The notes under the pieces were generated by a model. That model was not told where the DNA came from, did not search any database, and worked only from the letters and a program-made list of their open reading frames with translations. DNA of 64,000 nt from Vibrio rhizosphaerae. GTDB taxonomy: Bacteria > Pseudomonadota > Gammaproteobacteria > Enterobacterales > Vibrionaceae. The stretch is taken from contig NZ_AP024903.1 of the NCBI RefSeq assembly GCF_024347095.1, positions 2,666,001-2,730,000 on the forward strand, given 5' to 3'. The position numbers and the translations under genes were made by a program. Below, in pieces: positions 1-7,561 of this stretch (positions within the stretch are counted from its first letter, which is position 1; each line of letters opens with the position of its first letter).

Positions 1-77
1 TGCTGACCTTATTACTCCGCCGTCAAAAAAGACGAGCTCGTCAAGGTGAAAATTTACTGTTAAAAAATGCAGGGTGA
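1..77 (+). CDS. C-terminal end of an unidentified protein (partial)
   Basis: A plus-strand frame is open from the window edge and stops with TGA at 75-77. The readable tail is hydrophobic (LTLLL) followed by a basic stretch (RRQKRRAR), as expected where a membrane segment ends in the cytoplasm. In vibrios I recall a YtjB/AhpA-type membrane protein gene converging on deoD, which would fit, but 25 codons are too few to identify it. The stop lies inside the hairpin at 69-91, so this gene and deoD would share that terminator region. A second frame is also open for a shorter stretch, so this is tentative. Confidence 0.35.
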   Translation, partial: LTLLLRRQKRRARQGENLLLKNAG

Positions 78-92
78 AAGATTCACCCTGCC
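62..92 (-). terminator. Rho-independent terminator after deoD
   Basis: Perfect 10-bp stem (69-78 pairing with 82-91, GC-rich core CAGGGTG) with a 3-nt loop. On the minus strand it is followed by a T run (plus-strand A run at 62-67). It lies about 40 bp downstream of the deoD stop. Confidence 0.85.
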
Positions 93-131
93 GATTCATT
101 GCCTAATTTCTATTGTTCAACAGCGTTGAGA

Positions 132-851
132 CTACTGCGCATCACCAATCAATACAGATTCAAGCGCAATCTCAATCATGTCGTTAAAAGTTGTTTGACG
201 CTCCTGAGCCGAGGTCTGTTCGCCAGTCTTGATATGATCTGATACCGTACAAATCGTTAATGCTTTGGCACCATACTCGGCAGCAACGCCATAAATACCG
301 GCGGCTTCCATCTCAACACCGATAATGCCGTATTTATCCATCACATCAAACATGTCCGGATCCGGTGTATAAAATAGTTCTGCTGAGAACAGGTTACCGA
401 CTTTCACATCGATTCCGCGCGCTTTAGCCGCTTCTTCAGCCGCTTTGACCATCTGATAATCAGCAATCGCTGAAAAGTCATGATCTTTGAAGCGGATACG
501 ATTGACTTTAGAATCCGTACAAGCCCCCATCCCGATGACCACATCACGAATCTGTACATCAGAACGAACCGCACCACAGCTGCCGACCCGAATCACTTTC
601 TTGACACCAAAATCTTTAATCAGCTCAGTGACATAAATAGAACAAGATGGAATTCCCATACCATGCCCCATCACAGAGACTTTCCGCCCTTTATACGTTC
701 CGGTATAACCGAACATATTTCTCACATCGCAAACTTGTACGACATCGTCTAAAAAGGTTTCAGCAATATATTTTGCTCTAAGCGGATCTCCCGGCATCAA
801 AACGACATCGGCAAAATCTCCCATTTCAGCATTAATATGTGGCGTAGCCAT
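132..851 (-). CDS. deoD: Purine-nucleoside phosphorylase DeoD
   Basis: Cytosolic hexameric-type purine nucleoside phosphorylase that splits purine (deoxy)nucleosides with phosphate into free base and (deoxy)ribose-1-phosphate. The 239-residue product has the E. coli DeoD length. It begins [20 protein letters not shown] and carries the phosphate-binding [10 protein letters not shown] segment near residue 20, GSCGAV near residue 90, the EMEAAG nucleoside-binding motif near 180, and SDH near 204. The start at 851 is preferred over an in-frame ATG 21 bp upstream because AAGGAG sits just before it. It lies 35 bp after deoC, so the two are surely cotranscribed. The genes for thymidine phosphorylase and phosphopentomutase that normally lie between deoC and deoD in this family are absent. 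Confidence 0.96.
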   Translation of the reverse strand: MATPHINAEMGDFADVVLMPGDPLRAKYIAETFLDDVVQVCDVRNMFGYTGTYKGRKVSVMGHGMGIPSCSIYVTELIKDFGVKKVIRVGSCGAVRSDVQIRDVVIGMGACTDSKVNRIRFKDHDFSAIADYQMVKAAEEAAKARGIDVKVGNLFSAELFYTPDPDMFDVMDKYGIIGVEMEAAGIYGVAAEYGAKALTICTVSDHIKTGEQTSAQERQTTFNDMIEIALESVLIGDAQ

Positions 852-886
852 CTTTTTCTCCTTAACTAACAATCCGATTACACGGA

Positions 887-1666
887 TTAATATGAATCAG
901 AACTCTGAGAAGCTTCTGTGCCTTCCAATGTTGCCAACAGAGCATTCAATAAACTGGATGCACCAAAACGGTAGTGGCGGCTGTCAGCCCACGCCTCTCC
1001 CATGATCTCATCAGCCATCGACAGGTACAGCGCAGCATCCTGTGCCGTCCTTACACCACCAGCTGGTTTAAAACCGACGGTATCAGCAACGCCCAGATCA
1101 CGGATCACTTCTAACATCATTCTGGCATAAGCCGGTGTTGCATTTTCTGCAACTTTGCCGGTCGAGGTTTTAATAAAATCGGCACCGGCACGAATCGCAA
1201 TTTCTGAAGCTTGCTTAATCAATCCTTCGCTTTTCAATTCACCGGTTTCAATAATCACTTTGAGCAGCACATCACGACCACAAGCTGCTTTACACTGCTT
1301 GACCAGATCAAAACCAACCTGCTCATTCCCGCTCATTAAAGCACGATAAGGGAAAACCACATCGACTTCATCCGCGCCATAGGCAACTGCGGCCCGGGTT
1401 TCAGCAACAGCGGCTTCAATATCATCGCGCCCATGAGGAAAATTAGTCACCGTCGCAATCCGAACATTCGATGTCCCTTGCTCACGGAGCGTTTTTTTAG
1501 CAATAGGAATGAAGCGAGGGTAAATACAAATTGCAGCTGTTGTTCCAAAAGGGGTCTGCGCACTCTGACACAACGAAACCACTTTTTCTTCCGTATCATC
1601 GTCATTCAACGTGGTTAAATCCATCAAGGTTAACGCCCGTTGAGCTGCTGACTGTAATTCGTTCAT
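887..1666 (-). CDS. deoC: Deoxyribose-phosphate aldolase DeoC
   Basis: Class I aldolase that cleaves 2-deoxyribose-5-phosphate to acetaldehyde and glyceraldehyde-3-phosphate, the last step of deoxynucleoside catabolism. The 259-residue protein matches the E. coli length. It shows [16 protein letters not shown] at the N terminus, the [10 protein letters not shown] barrel strand, a [10 protein letters not shown] strand, and the Schiff-base lysine in [10 protein letters not shown], followed by [10 protein letters not shown]. It is transcribed toward deoD. DeoC needs deoxyribose-5-phosphate, normally made by phosphopentomutase (DeoB), which is not encoded here; that enzyme must be elsewhere or the substrate must arrive another way. 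A 6-bp inverted repeat (AATCCG/CGGATT, 871-888) overlaps its stop codon. Confidence 0.96.
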   Translation of the reverse strand: MNELQSAAQRALTLMDLTTLNDDDTEEKVVSLCQSAQTPFGTTAAICIYPRFIPIAKKTLREQGTSNVRIATVTNFPHGRDDIEAAVAETRAAVAYGADEVDVVFPYRALMSGNEQVGFDLVKQCKAACGRDVLLKVIIETGELKSEGLIKQASEIAIRAGADFIKTSTGKVAENATPAYARMMLEVIRDLGVADTVGFKPAGGVRTAQDAALYLSMADEIMGEAWADSRHYRFGASSLLNALLATLEGTEASQSSDSY

Positions 1667-1811
1667 ATACCACTCCGTTTTTCATAAACTATCTCAAATC
1701 GACATTCGGTCATTTTATCCTACCGGTACGTCACGGATATAGGAGAATCAAGTCTCCACCAATCACGCAATCGGTTTGTATCTCATTCTGTGACTGGACA
1801 ATCGTCACAAA

Positions 1812-1845
1812 TAAAAAAGGCCTCAAGGTATCAACCCTGAGGCGC
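1812..1845 (-). terminator. Rho-independent terminator after nupC
   Basis: Stem GCCTCA (1820-1825) with TGAGGC (1838-1843), extended by two G-C pairs after one mismatch. On the minus strand a T run follows (plus-strand A run 1813-1818). It separates nupC from deoC, so deoCD probably also has its own promoter in 1667-1811. Confidence 0.8.
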
Positions 1846-1871
1846 ATTAAATATAGATGCTCTTCTGCTGA

Positions 1872-3134
1872 CTAGAAAGAGAGGAAAAGACCCGCAATCG
1901 TAGCAGCCATTAAATTGGATAATGTACCGGCAATCACAGCTTTGATACCCATCCGGGCAATATCATGTCTGCGATTCGGTGCAATCCCACCCAGACCACC
2001 CAACAGAATGGCAATCGAAGATAAATTAGCAAAACCACACAAGGCGAACGAGATAATCGCAGTGGTCTTTTCTGACATCACTTGCCCTGTTGCAGCAACA
2101 ACCTGAGCGTGATCACCGATGTAAGGCACAAAGTTGGAATAAGCAACAAACTCATTCAGTACAATCTTCTGCCCGATAAATGAACCGGCGGTTGTCGCTT
2201 CAGACCAAGGAACACCGATGATGAAGGCTAATGGAGAGAACAACCAACCAAGAATCAAGTTCAGAGAAAGCTCTGGCATACCAAACCAGCCGCCGATACC
2301 ACCCAGCATACCATTGACTAAAGCAATCAAGCCGACAAACGCCAGTAGCATCGCGCCAATATTCAGCGCCAGTTGCATCCCGGTCGACGCCCCGCTGGCA
2401 GCAGCATCAATCAGATTCGATGGCTTATCATTACCATCATCAAAATCCGTCAGTTCATGACTATGGGGCGTTTCCGTTTCTGGTTTCATGATTTTGGCAA
2501 ACAGTAAGCCACCCGGAGCGGCCATAAAAGATGCAGCAACCAAAAACTCCAGACGAACCCCCATCGCGGCATATCCGGCAAGAACACTCCCGGCAATCGA
2601 AGCCAGACCACCACACATGATGGCAAACAGCTCAGACTGAGTCATTTTCGGTACGTAAGGACGAACGACTAATGGTGCTTCGGTCTGACCGACAAAGATG
2701 TTGGCAGCAGCAGACATCGATTCTGCACGAGATGTTCCTAGTGCTTTCTGTAAGGCACCACCAATGATTTTAATGGCTACCGGCATAACCCCAATGTAGT
2801 ACAGGACCGCAATCAGAGAACAGAAAAACACCACTGCAGGAAGAACTTGAAACGCGAAGATGAAACCCAGCCCATCAACCGAAAAGTTCACTAAGCTGCC
2901 AAACAAGAACCCGGTACCATCCTTGCCGTAGTTAATGACGTTCTGTACGCCAGAGGTTAATCCGGCCAGAAGGTCTCGACCCCAGGGGCTATAAAGAATA
3001 AACCCACCGAGTAAAAATTGGATGGCGAAAGCGCCGCCAACCGTTCTAAAATTGATCGCTTTACGATTATCTGACAGCAGAAAGGCTATTCCAAGTAGAA
3101 CAACCATTCCCACTACGCTCATAAACAAGCCCAT
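1872..3134 (-). CDS. nupC: Concentrative nucleoside transporter, NupC/CNT family
   Basis: Inner-membrane Na+-coupled nucleoside importer. The 420-residue sequence is very close, by recall, to V. cholerae vcCNT, whose crystal structure is known. Diagnostic pieces include the GQTEAPLV motif near residue 155, SFMAAPGGLLFAK near 200, VPWSEAT in the second half, NEFVAYS, and a C-terminal ISFALCGFANLSSIAILLGG segment. There are about eight hydrophobic membrane segments plus two re-entrant hairpin-like stretches. It would supply nucleosides to the adjacent deoC and deoD enzymes. The start at 3134 gives MGLFMSVVGM, matching the vcCNT N terminus. A CRP-like site lies about 140 bp upstream, which fits catabolite control known for nup/deo genes. 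Confidence 0.95.
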   Translation of the reverse strand: MGLFMSVVGMVVLLGIAFLLSDNRKAINFRTVGGAFAIQFLLGGFILYSPWGRDLLAGLTSGVQNVINYGKDGTGFLFGSLVNFSVDGLGFIFAFQVLPAVVFFCSLIAVLYYIGVMPVAIKIIGGALQKALGTSRAESMSAAANIFVGQTEAPLVVRPYVPKMTQSELFAIMCGGLASIAGSVLAGYAAMGVRLEFLVAASFMAAPGGLLFAKIMKPETETPHSHELTDFDDGNDKPSNLIDAAASGASTGMQLALNIGAMLLAFVGLIALVNGMLGGIGGWFGMPELSLNLILGWLFSPLAFIIGVPWSEATTAGSFIGQKIVLNEFVAYSNFVPYIGDHAQVVAATGQVMSEKTTAIISFALCGFANLSSIAILLGGLGGIAPNRRHDIARMGIKAVIAGTLSNLMAATIAGLFLSF

Positions 3135-3932
3135 AGTTTATGAATCCTTATACGTGAATTATTCGTTTGAGTGGAGGAAGACATTTCGGTGGCGGATTAT
3201 ACGATGCCCCAAGTCAAAAGCAATTACGGGTCACACATTTATCCACAAAAGAAAAATCATTCACCACAATTATTGATACTAATCACAAAAACTGCCAAAC
3301 CGAAAACCATCCAACATCATCAGTTAACAAAAAATCAACATCAAGCAAACACAGTTATATGCAACATTCATACAATACGACAATTTGCAGATATCAAACG
3401 ATTGCACCAAAAAATAGAATCAGCTAGCAAAAATGACTATATCAGATAAACCACATCATAATTTTGTGGCATATCAAACATTACATTATATAGAAATATC
3501 AACTATTTGATGTTGAATTCCCTTGCTCTTGGGATTGCACCAAAATGAAACAAAAATTGATTAAATTACAAAAATAAACGATGCAATTCACAAAAAAATC
3601 GCATGTTTCCTCATAAAACTGGTTGTTTTTAACAAAAAACGAACACAAGCAGTTAAATACCATACTAAATATCAGTAAAAATGTGATCCATGCTCAAAAA
3701 GTAAATTTTCACTTACAAAAGTAATCAGCTCGATGATTACCTACAGATCTATAAATGTATTTAGTGAATGCATTGACATGAAGAGTAGACGAACAATGCA
3801 TTTCAAGATCGGATATATGCATATAAATGTGAAAAGTGAGGTATAGAAGATGACTGCTGCGATATTTTTATATCATGTCTGTGATAACACATGATCGGCA
3901 CGCAATCCCCGCAGACATAGATTGACGAAACG
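3135..3932. other. Long intergenic region, yjjV-nupC
   Basis: About 800 bp, strongly AT-rich, with no convincing gene on either strand. It should hold the nupC promoter near its left end. Visible structure: a CRP-like site at 3272-3287; a perfect 7-bp inverted repeat with a 6-nt spacer (GTAATCA at 3721-3727, TGATTAC at 3734-3740); and two copies of the self-complementary octamer AATGCATT (3767-3774 and 3795-3802). The left ORFs visible on the plus strand are low-complexity Asn/Lys/His-rich readings of AT-rich DNA with no ribosome-binding site. Confidence 0.5.
3272..3287 (-). promoter_or_regulatory. Candidate CRP site upstream of nupC
   Basis: Read on the minus strand the site is TGTGATTAGTATCAAT, matching TGTGA-N6-TCACA at 8 of 10 half-site positions. 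It lies about 140 bp upstream of the nupC start. The nup/deo regulons of enteric bacteria and vibrios are known CRP/CytR targets; function here is inferred. Confidence 0.5.
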
Positions 3933-4745
3933 TCAGTCCGCATCAATACCAAAGACCTGGTGGCTATTCAGCCATAAGTGCGCGGCAATATCCGTGACAT
4001 CACACGTCTTCAGTTGTGCCAAAGTTTGTAAAACTAAAGGTAAATATTTGGGATGATTGGCCTGCCCCTGTAATCCGCACAATGGCATATCCGGGGCATC
4101 CGTTTCGAGTACCAAACTCTCTAGCGGCAGCCGGGCAACGGTTCGCCGTGTCTTTGCAGCCCGGGGATAAGTGATCACACCACCAATACCAATTTTAAAC
4201 CCCAACTGAATAAATGCCTGCGCTTGCTGCTCACTGCCCGAAAAGGCATGTAATACCCCACCCCGGGTAAATTTATGTCGTTTGATTAACTGCAACAATC
4301 GTGACTGGGTCTTGCGGCTATGGAGAATGATGGGTAAGCCGGCATGCTGAGCAATACTCAGTTGAGCAATCAAGATCGCTTCCTGAAGCGCCGGTGAAAC
4401 ATCGACAATGGCATCTAATCCACACTCGCCAATCGCGACACAATTTTCATCAGAAATGGCCAGACGTTCTTCTAAAAACGCCATCCGTTCAGAGCAACTC
4501 ATTTCTGGGCAATCGGTATTTAAAAAATAGGGGTGAAAACCAAGGGCATAGTATAATTGCTGTGGTGCGATGGTGGTCAGTTCTTGCACCGCCCCCCAGT
4601 TACTGATGCCTACAGAAGGAATCAGAAGGCGTGAAACACCGGCATCACAAGCCTGCTGCCAATGCCACCTGACATCAGGCTGAAATGGTTCAAAGTCAAG
4701 GTGGCAATGAGTATCAAACAGTCTGGGCTTAGCGGTGTTTGTCAT
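3933..4745 (-). CDS. yjjV: TatD-family metal-dependent hydrolase (YjjV type)
   Basis: Probable cytosolic metal-dependent phosphohydrolase/nuclease of the TatD branch of the amidohydrolase superfamily. The 270-residue protein has the family's metal ligands in order: DTHCHLDF near residue 11, GECGLD near 107, LHSRK near 140, HAFSG near 165, and ETDAPD near 210. Residue composition and the missing membrane segments fit a soluble TIM barrel. Its ATG overlaps the stop of the small gene just upstream by 17 bp, so it is translated from the yaaA operon. The exact in vivo substrate of YjjV proteins is unsettled (DNA 3-prime ends or other phosphodiesters). Confidence 0.9.
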   Translation of the reverse strand: MTNTAKPRLFDTHCHLDFEPFQPDVRWHWQQACDAGVSRLLIPSVGISNWGAVQELTTIAPQQLYYALGFHPYFLNTDCPEMSCSERMAFLEERLAISDENCVAIGECGLDAIVDVSPALQEAILIAQLSIAQHAGLPIILHSRKTQSRLLQLIKRHKFTRGGVLHAFSGSEQQAQAFIQLGFKIGIGGVITYPRAAKTRRTVARLPLESLVLETDAPDMPLCGLQGQANHPKYLPLVLQTLAQLKTCDVTDIAAHLWLNSHQVFGIDAD

Positions 4746-4887
4746 GGTCTACCGGACGCTTACTTTGAGTCGCATCGGTCCCTTCACTTCGATAAGGCAC
4801 ACAACTGCGTTTTTGCGCCGGGGTTAAGCCCATTTGCTGACACCAGCGATCGTAACGAACCAGATATGCTTTCAACCAGTGCCACAT
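4729..4887 (-). CDS. Small conserved protein, DUF5363-like
   Basis: A 52-residue gene with a strong ribosome-binding site (GAGGAG, 6 nt before the ATG at 4887), squeezed between yaaA (stop at 4907) and yjjV (start at 4745, 17-bp overlap). The protein begins MWHWLKAYLVRYDRWCQQMG and continues LTPAQKRSCVPYR, an aromatic- and Arg-rich helix followed by a Cys-Val-Pro motif. I recall such short proteins in Pasteurellaceae and Vibrionaceae under DUF5363. The function is unknown. A longer in-frame opening extends to 5022, but it runs antiphase inside yaaA and lacks a ribosome-binding site, so the short start is preferred. Confidence 0.75.
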   Translation of the reverse strand: MWHWLKAYLVRYDRWCQQMGLTPAQKRSCVPYRSEGTDATQSKRPVDHDKHR

Positions 4888-4906
4888 CTGCGTCTCCTCA
4901 GAACAA

Positions 4907-5680
4907 TTACTGTTCTTCCCGCTTGAAAACCAGCTCTGTTGCCGTAGATTCTCCGGCATCATAACCATATCCTGCAACATCAAACTCTGACAATTTTTCC
5001 ACGGATGTAATCCGATTTTCAATGATATAACGCGCCATCATGCCTCTTGCTTTTTTCGCATAAAAGCTAATCACTTTATATTGGCCATTTTTGCAATCTT
5101 TAAACACTGGTGTGATCACTTCGGCATCCAACGATTTGACATTCACTGCTTTAAAATACTCGTTTGAGGCCAGATTGACTAATATGTGATCGCCCTGTGC
5201 TTGAATGGCTTCATTCAGCTTTTCTGTAATCACATTCCCCCAAAACTGATAGAGATTGTTACCACGGGGATTCGCCAGTTTTGTCCCCATTTCCAGCCGA
5301 TAAGGCTGCATTAAATCAAGGGGTTTCAATAAACCATAAAGCCCGGATAACATCCGCAAATGTTGCTGCGCATAATCCAGATCACCATCAGAAAGACTCT
5401 CTGCTTCAAGCCCGGTATACACATCGCCTTTAAATGCCAGAATCGCTTGTCGGGCATTCTCAAAAGAAAATTGTTTACTCCACTCGGCAAACCGAGCGAC
5501 ATTCAACCCGGCAATCTTGTCACTCACTTTCATCAGTGAAGCAATATCGGCAGGGGTAAGCTGGCGACAGACGTCGATTAAAACTTCTGAATGGTCAAGC
5601 AATTCAGGCAGCGTATGTTTATCGGTCTTTAAAGGTGACTCATAATCCAGTGTTTTTGCGGGGGAAACGACGATGAACAT
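4907..5680 (-). CDS. yaaA: Peroxide stress protein YaaA
   Basis: Cytosolic DUF328/UPF0246 protein of 257 residues, the usual family length. In E. coli YaaA is OxyR-induced and limits free intracellular iron during H2O2 stress, and it binds DNA. Recognisable segments: [17 protein letters not shown] at the N terminus, [11 protein letters not shown] near residue 80, [20 protein letters not shown] near 110, and [11 protein letters not shown] and [13 protein letters not shown] toward the C terminus. AAAGGA lies 8 nt before the ATG. It heads a three-gene overlapping operon with the small gene and yjjV. Two inverted repeats sit in its upstream region (5716-5732 and 5735-5749); whether they are operator sites is unknown. 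Confidence 0.94.
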   Translation of the reverse strand: MFIVVSPAKTLDYESPLKTDKHTLPELLDHSEVLIDVCRQLTPADIASLMKVSDKIAGLNVARFAEWSKQFSFENARQAILAFKGDVYTGLEAESLSDGDLDYAQQHLRMLSGLYGLLKPLDLMQPYRLEMGTKLANPRGNNLYQFWGNVITEKLNEAIQAQGDHILVNLASNEYFKAVNVKSLDAEVITPVFKDCKNGQYKVISFYAKKARGMMARYIIENRITSVEKLSEFDVAGYGYDAGESTATELVFKREEQ

Positions 5681-5734
5681 ACTCTATTCCTTTCTCTGCT
5701 GGTTATTATATGAATGTTATCTGTGTGATAACCA

Positions 5735-5749
5735 GATTCACAGTGAATC
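5735..5749. repeat. Perfect inverted repeat upstream of yaaA
   Basis: GATTCAC-A-GTGAATC, 7-bp arms around a single base, about 60 bp upstream of the yaaA start. A weaker repeat (GTTATC/GATAAC, 5716-5721 and 5727-5732) adjoins it. It could be a regulator operator for yaaA; no regulator can be assigned. Confidence 0.45.
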
Positions 5750-5793
5750 CGATATCTTCTATTACATAGCGTACAAAAAAATACCCTTAACAT

Positions 5794-5858
5794 AAAGTTA
5801 GATAAAAAAGTTAGGAATCCCTTTACGCATCAGTGCTATATAAAAAATATCTAACTTT
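5794..5858. repeat. 11-bp inverted repeat at edge of the lipid-gene insertion
   Basis: AAAGTTAGATA (5794-5804) is repeated inverted as TATCTAACTTT (5848-5858), 43 bp apart and both next to A/T runs. It lies between yaaA and the downstream end of the lipid operon, where the conserved gene order is interrupted. It could be the end of a decayed mobile element or a transcription-related structure. A further inverted repeat (AATCGCTT 5912-5919 and AAGCGATT 5942-5949) sits just before the acyltransferase stop and may act as a weak terminator. Confidence 0.45.
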
Positions 5859-5965
5859 TTCAATTGGAAAGGCATTCAGTGAGTATCAAGCTCTGTTGTT
5901 AGGTACGACAGAATCGCTTGGCGATCGCAAAGTCTTCTTTTAAGCGATTATCGGGCACTGTCGAG

Positions 5966-6619
5966 CTAGAACGTATCTACTTCGTTGTGAGTCACAATAC
6001 ATGCTTGTGCAAGCTGCTGATATTCTGCTTGCATAGTCATTAGAAAATCATCCGCATTTTCAAATCTCACGATTGGCTCTCCCAATACTACATCACAGTT
6101 AAAAGGAACAAACATCGCGGCACCTTTGGGAAGCGCTCGGCCCAATCCACGCATCACCACCGGAGTGACAGGGCAGGCTCCATGTTCATTCACCAAGTGA
6201 TAAATTCCTTTCTTTAACCCACTCATGGTTTCAGGTACACCGCGACTGCCTTCAGGAAAGATAATCAAGATATCTCCTTGATTAAGCGCCTTATGGCACT
6301 CATCAAATACTGTGTGACGCTCACTTTTGCTCGGTGAGCGATGGATGGGAATAATGCCCAAGATATTGAGTGATAACCATGCTGATAATTTGTTTTTAAG
6401 AAAGTAATCGGCCGCCGCCACAGGACGCACCTTATGCACCATACTGATAGGAAAGAGAGCCAGTAATACCAAAGTATCGAGATGACTATTGTGGTTAGCA
6501 GCGACCACCATAGGGCCATTGCTCGGTAGATTTTGCCGATTAATGATGTTGAGCCCCAAGCCAACAAATACCAATGGCTTCACAAACAGCAAGACGAAAA
6601 GAACTTTTAAAATTTTCAT
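5966..6619 (-). CDS. 1-acylglycerol-3-phosphate acyltransferase (PlsC-like)
   Basis: Membrane-associated acyltransferase expected to put a second acyl chain on lysophosphatidate or a related acceptor. The 217-residue sequence has an N-terminal hydrophobic segment (residues 4-25), the catalytic NHNSHLD box (H-x4-D) near residue 42, the acceptor-binding FPEGSRG motif near 122, and a Val-Pro-rich third block near 155. It is somewhat shorter than housekeeping PlsC (about 245). It is the last gene of the lipid cluster, starting 9 nt after the CdsA-like stop with AAGAGAAG before the ATG. The setting suggests it feeds a dedicated phosphatidate pool to its neighbours. Broad acyltransferase specificity cannot be read from sequence. 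Confidence 0.85.
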   Translation of the reverse strand: MKILKVLFVLLFVKPLVFVGLGLNIINRQNLPSNGPMVVAANHNSHLDTLVLLALFPISMVHKVRPVAAADYFLKNKLSAWLSLNILGIIPIHRSPSKSERHTVFDECHKALNQGDILIIFPEGSRGVPETMSGLKKGIYHLVNEHGACPVTPVVMRGLGRALPKGAAMFVPFNCDVVLGEPIVRFENADDFLMTMQAEYQQLAQACIVTHNEVDTF

Positions 6620-6628
6620 GTCTTCTCT

Positions 6629-7561
6629 TTAGTAGTAAAGGTAATAAATATAGTGGAAGAACAAAGGCGCGGTGAACATCAGACTATCAATACGATCTAA
6701 AATACCGCCATGACCGGGGATAAACTGGCTGGTATCCTTAATGTTTAAGTCACGTTTAACCGATGAAATGACCAAATCGCCAATAAAGCCACTCAAGGCG
6801 ATAATCATCCCTGCGACTAAACCTTGAACTGACGTTAATGGTGTCAGGTAAGGCGCCACAAAATAGCTCATGATGATAATAGTTGCCGCACCACCAATAA
6901 AGCCTTCCCATGTTTTGTTTGGGCTGACTTTCGGTACGATTTGGTGTTTACCGAAGCTCTTACCCCATACGTATTGGCAAACATCATTAAACTGAGTGAA
7001 GACCAATAAGAACAGTAGCATTCCCATTGATCCAGCATCCAGATTCTTGCTTGGCAAGACCAATAAGTAAGCCATATGACTAACACAAAATACCGTCAGC
7101 ATTAGCGCCCAGTGAATGATGCCTACTGAGCGTATGAAACCTTTGGTATCACCAATAAGCACTGCGACCATCGGAAGATAGAGGAAGATAAATACAGGGA
7201 TAAAGATAATGTACATGCCATACCAGCCGATTGATAACCAGTAGTATTGAAACGGAATCGAAAGGTAAGCCCAGAAGATCATGCGTCGATCTGTCATTCG
7301 CGTTGGCACAATAGAGAGAAACTCTTTCAGCGCCATAAAACTCAAAAAGGCAACAAATACCAGCGTATATTGAGTGGGCAGATAGAGTACTAAAAAAACG
7401 ATTCCGATCATCCACCACCACGAGCGAATGCGAAGTTTAAGCTCTTGATAATCCTTATTAAGATTATGGCGTGACAAATACAGGTAAACCAAGGTTCCAA
7501 CCACAAGTACGAGCATGATGGCCGCCATCATGTATAGCGAATGCATAGGGATATTAATCAT
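6629..7561 (-). CDS. CDP-diacylglycerol synthase-like protein (CdsA family, YnbB-like)
   Basis: Integral-membrane cytidylyltransferase expected to convert phosphatidate plus CTP to CDP-diacylglycerol. The 310-residue protein has about eight hydrophobic segments and the complete CdsA C-terminal signature: SSVKRDLNIKD, then IPGHGGILDRIDS, near residues 260-290. A second conserved block, SPNKTWEGFIGG, lies near 215. The ATG at 7561 is preferred over a GTG 12 bp upstream because AGGTGA is 8 nt before it. It overlaps the stop of the phosphatidyltransferase gene by 8 bp, indicating translational coupling. It resembles E. coli YnbB, which also sits beside a CDP-alcohol phosphatidyltransferase (YnbA). 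It is probably a second CdsA, because the housekeeping cdsA of gammaproteobacteria lies beside the bam/ispU genes. Confidence 0.87.
   Translation of the reverse strand: MINIPMHSLYMMAAIMLVLVVGTLVYLYLSRHNLNKDYQELKLRIRSWWWMIGIVFLVLYLPTQYTLVFVAFLSFMALKEFLSIVPTRMTDRRMIFWAYLSIPFQYYWLSIGWYGMYIIFIPVFIFLYLPMVAVLIGDTKGFIRSVGIIHWALMLTVFCVSHMAYLLVLPSKNLDAGSMGMLLFLLVFTQFNDVCQYVWGKSFGKHQIVPKVSPNKTWEGFIGGAATIIIMSYFVAPYLTPLTSVQGLVAGMIIALSGFIGDLVISSVKRDLNIKDTSQFIPGHGGILDRIDSLMFTAPLFFHYIYYLYY

Noticed and set aside
3022..3449. Several plus-strand frames near the nupC start
   Set aside because: Low-complexity Lys/Asn/His-rich readings of AT-rich DNA, overlapping nupC or its promoter, without ribosome-binding sites.
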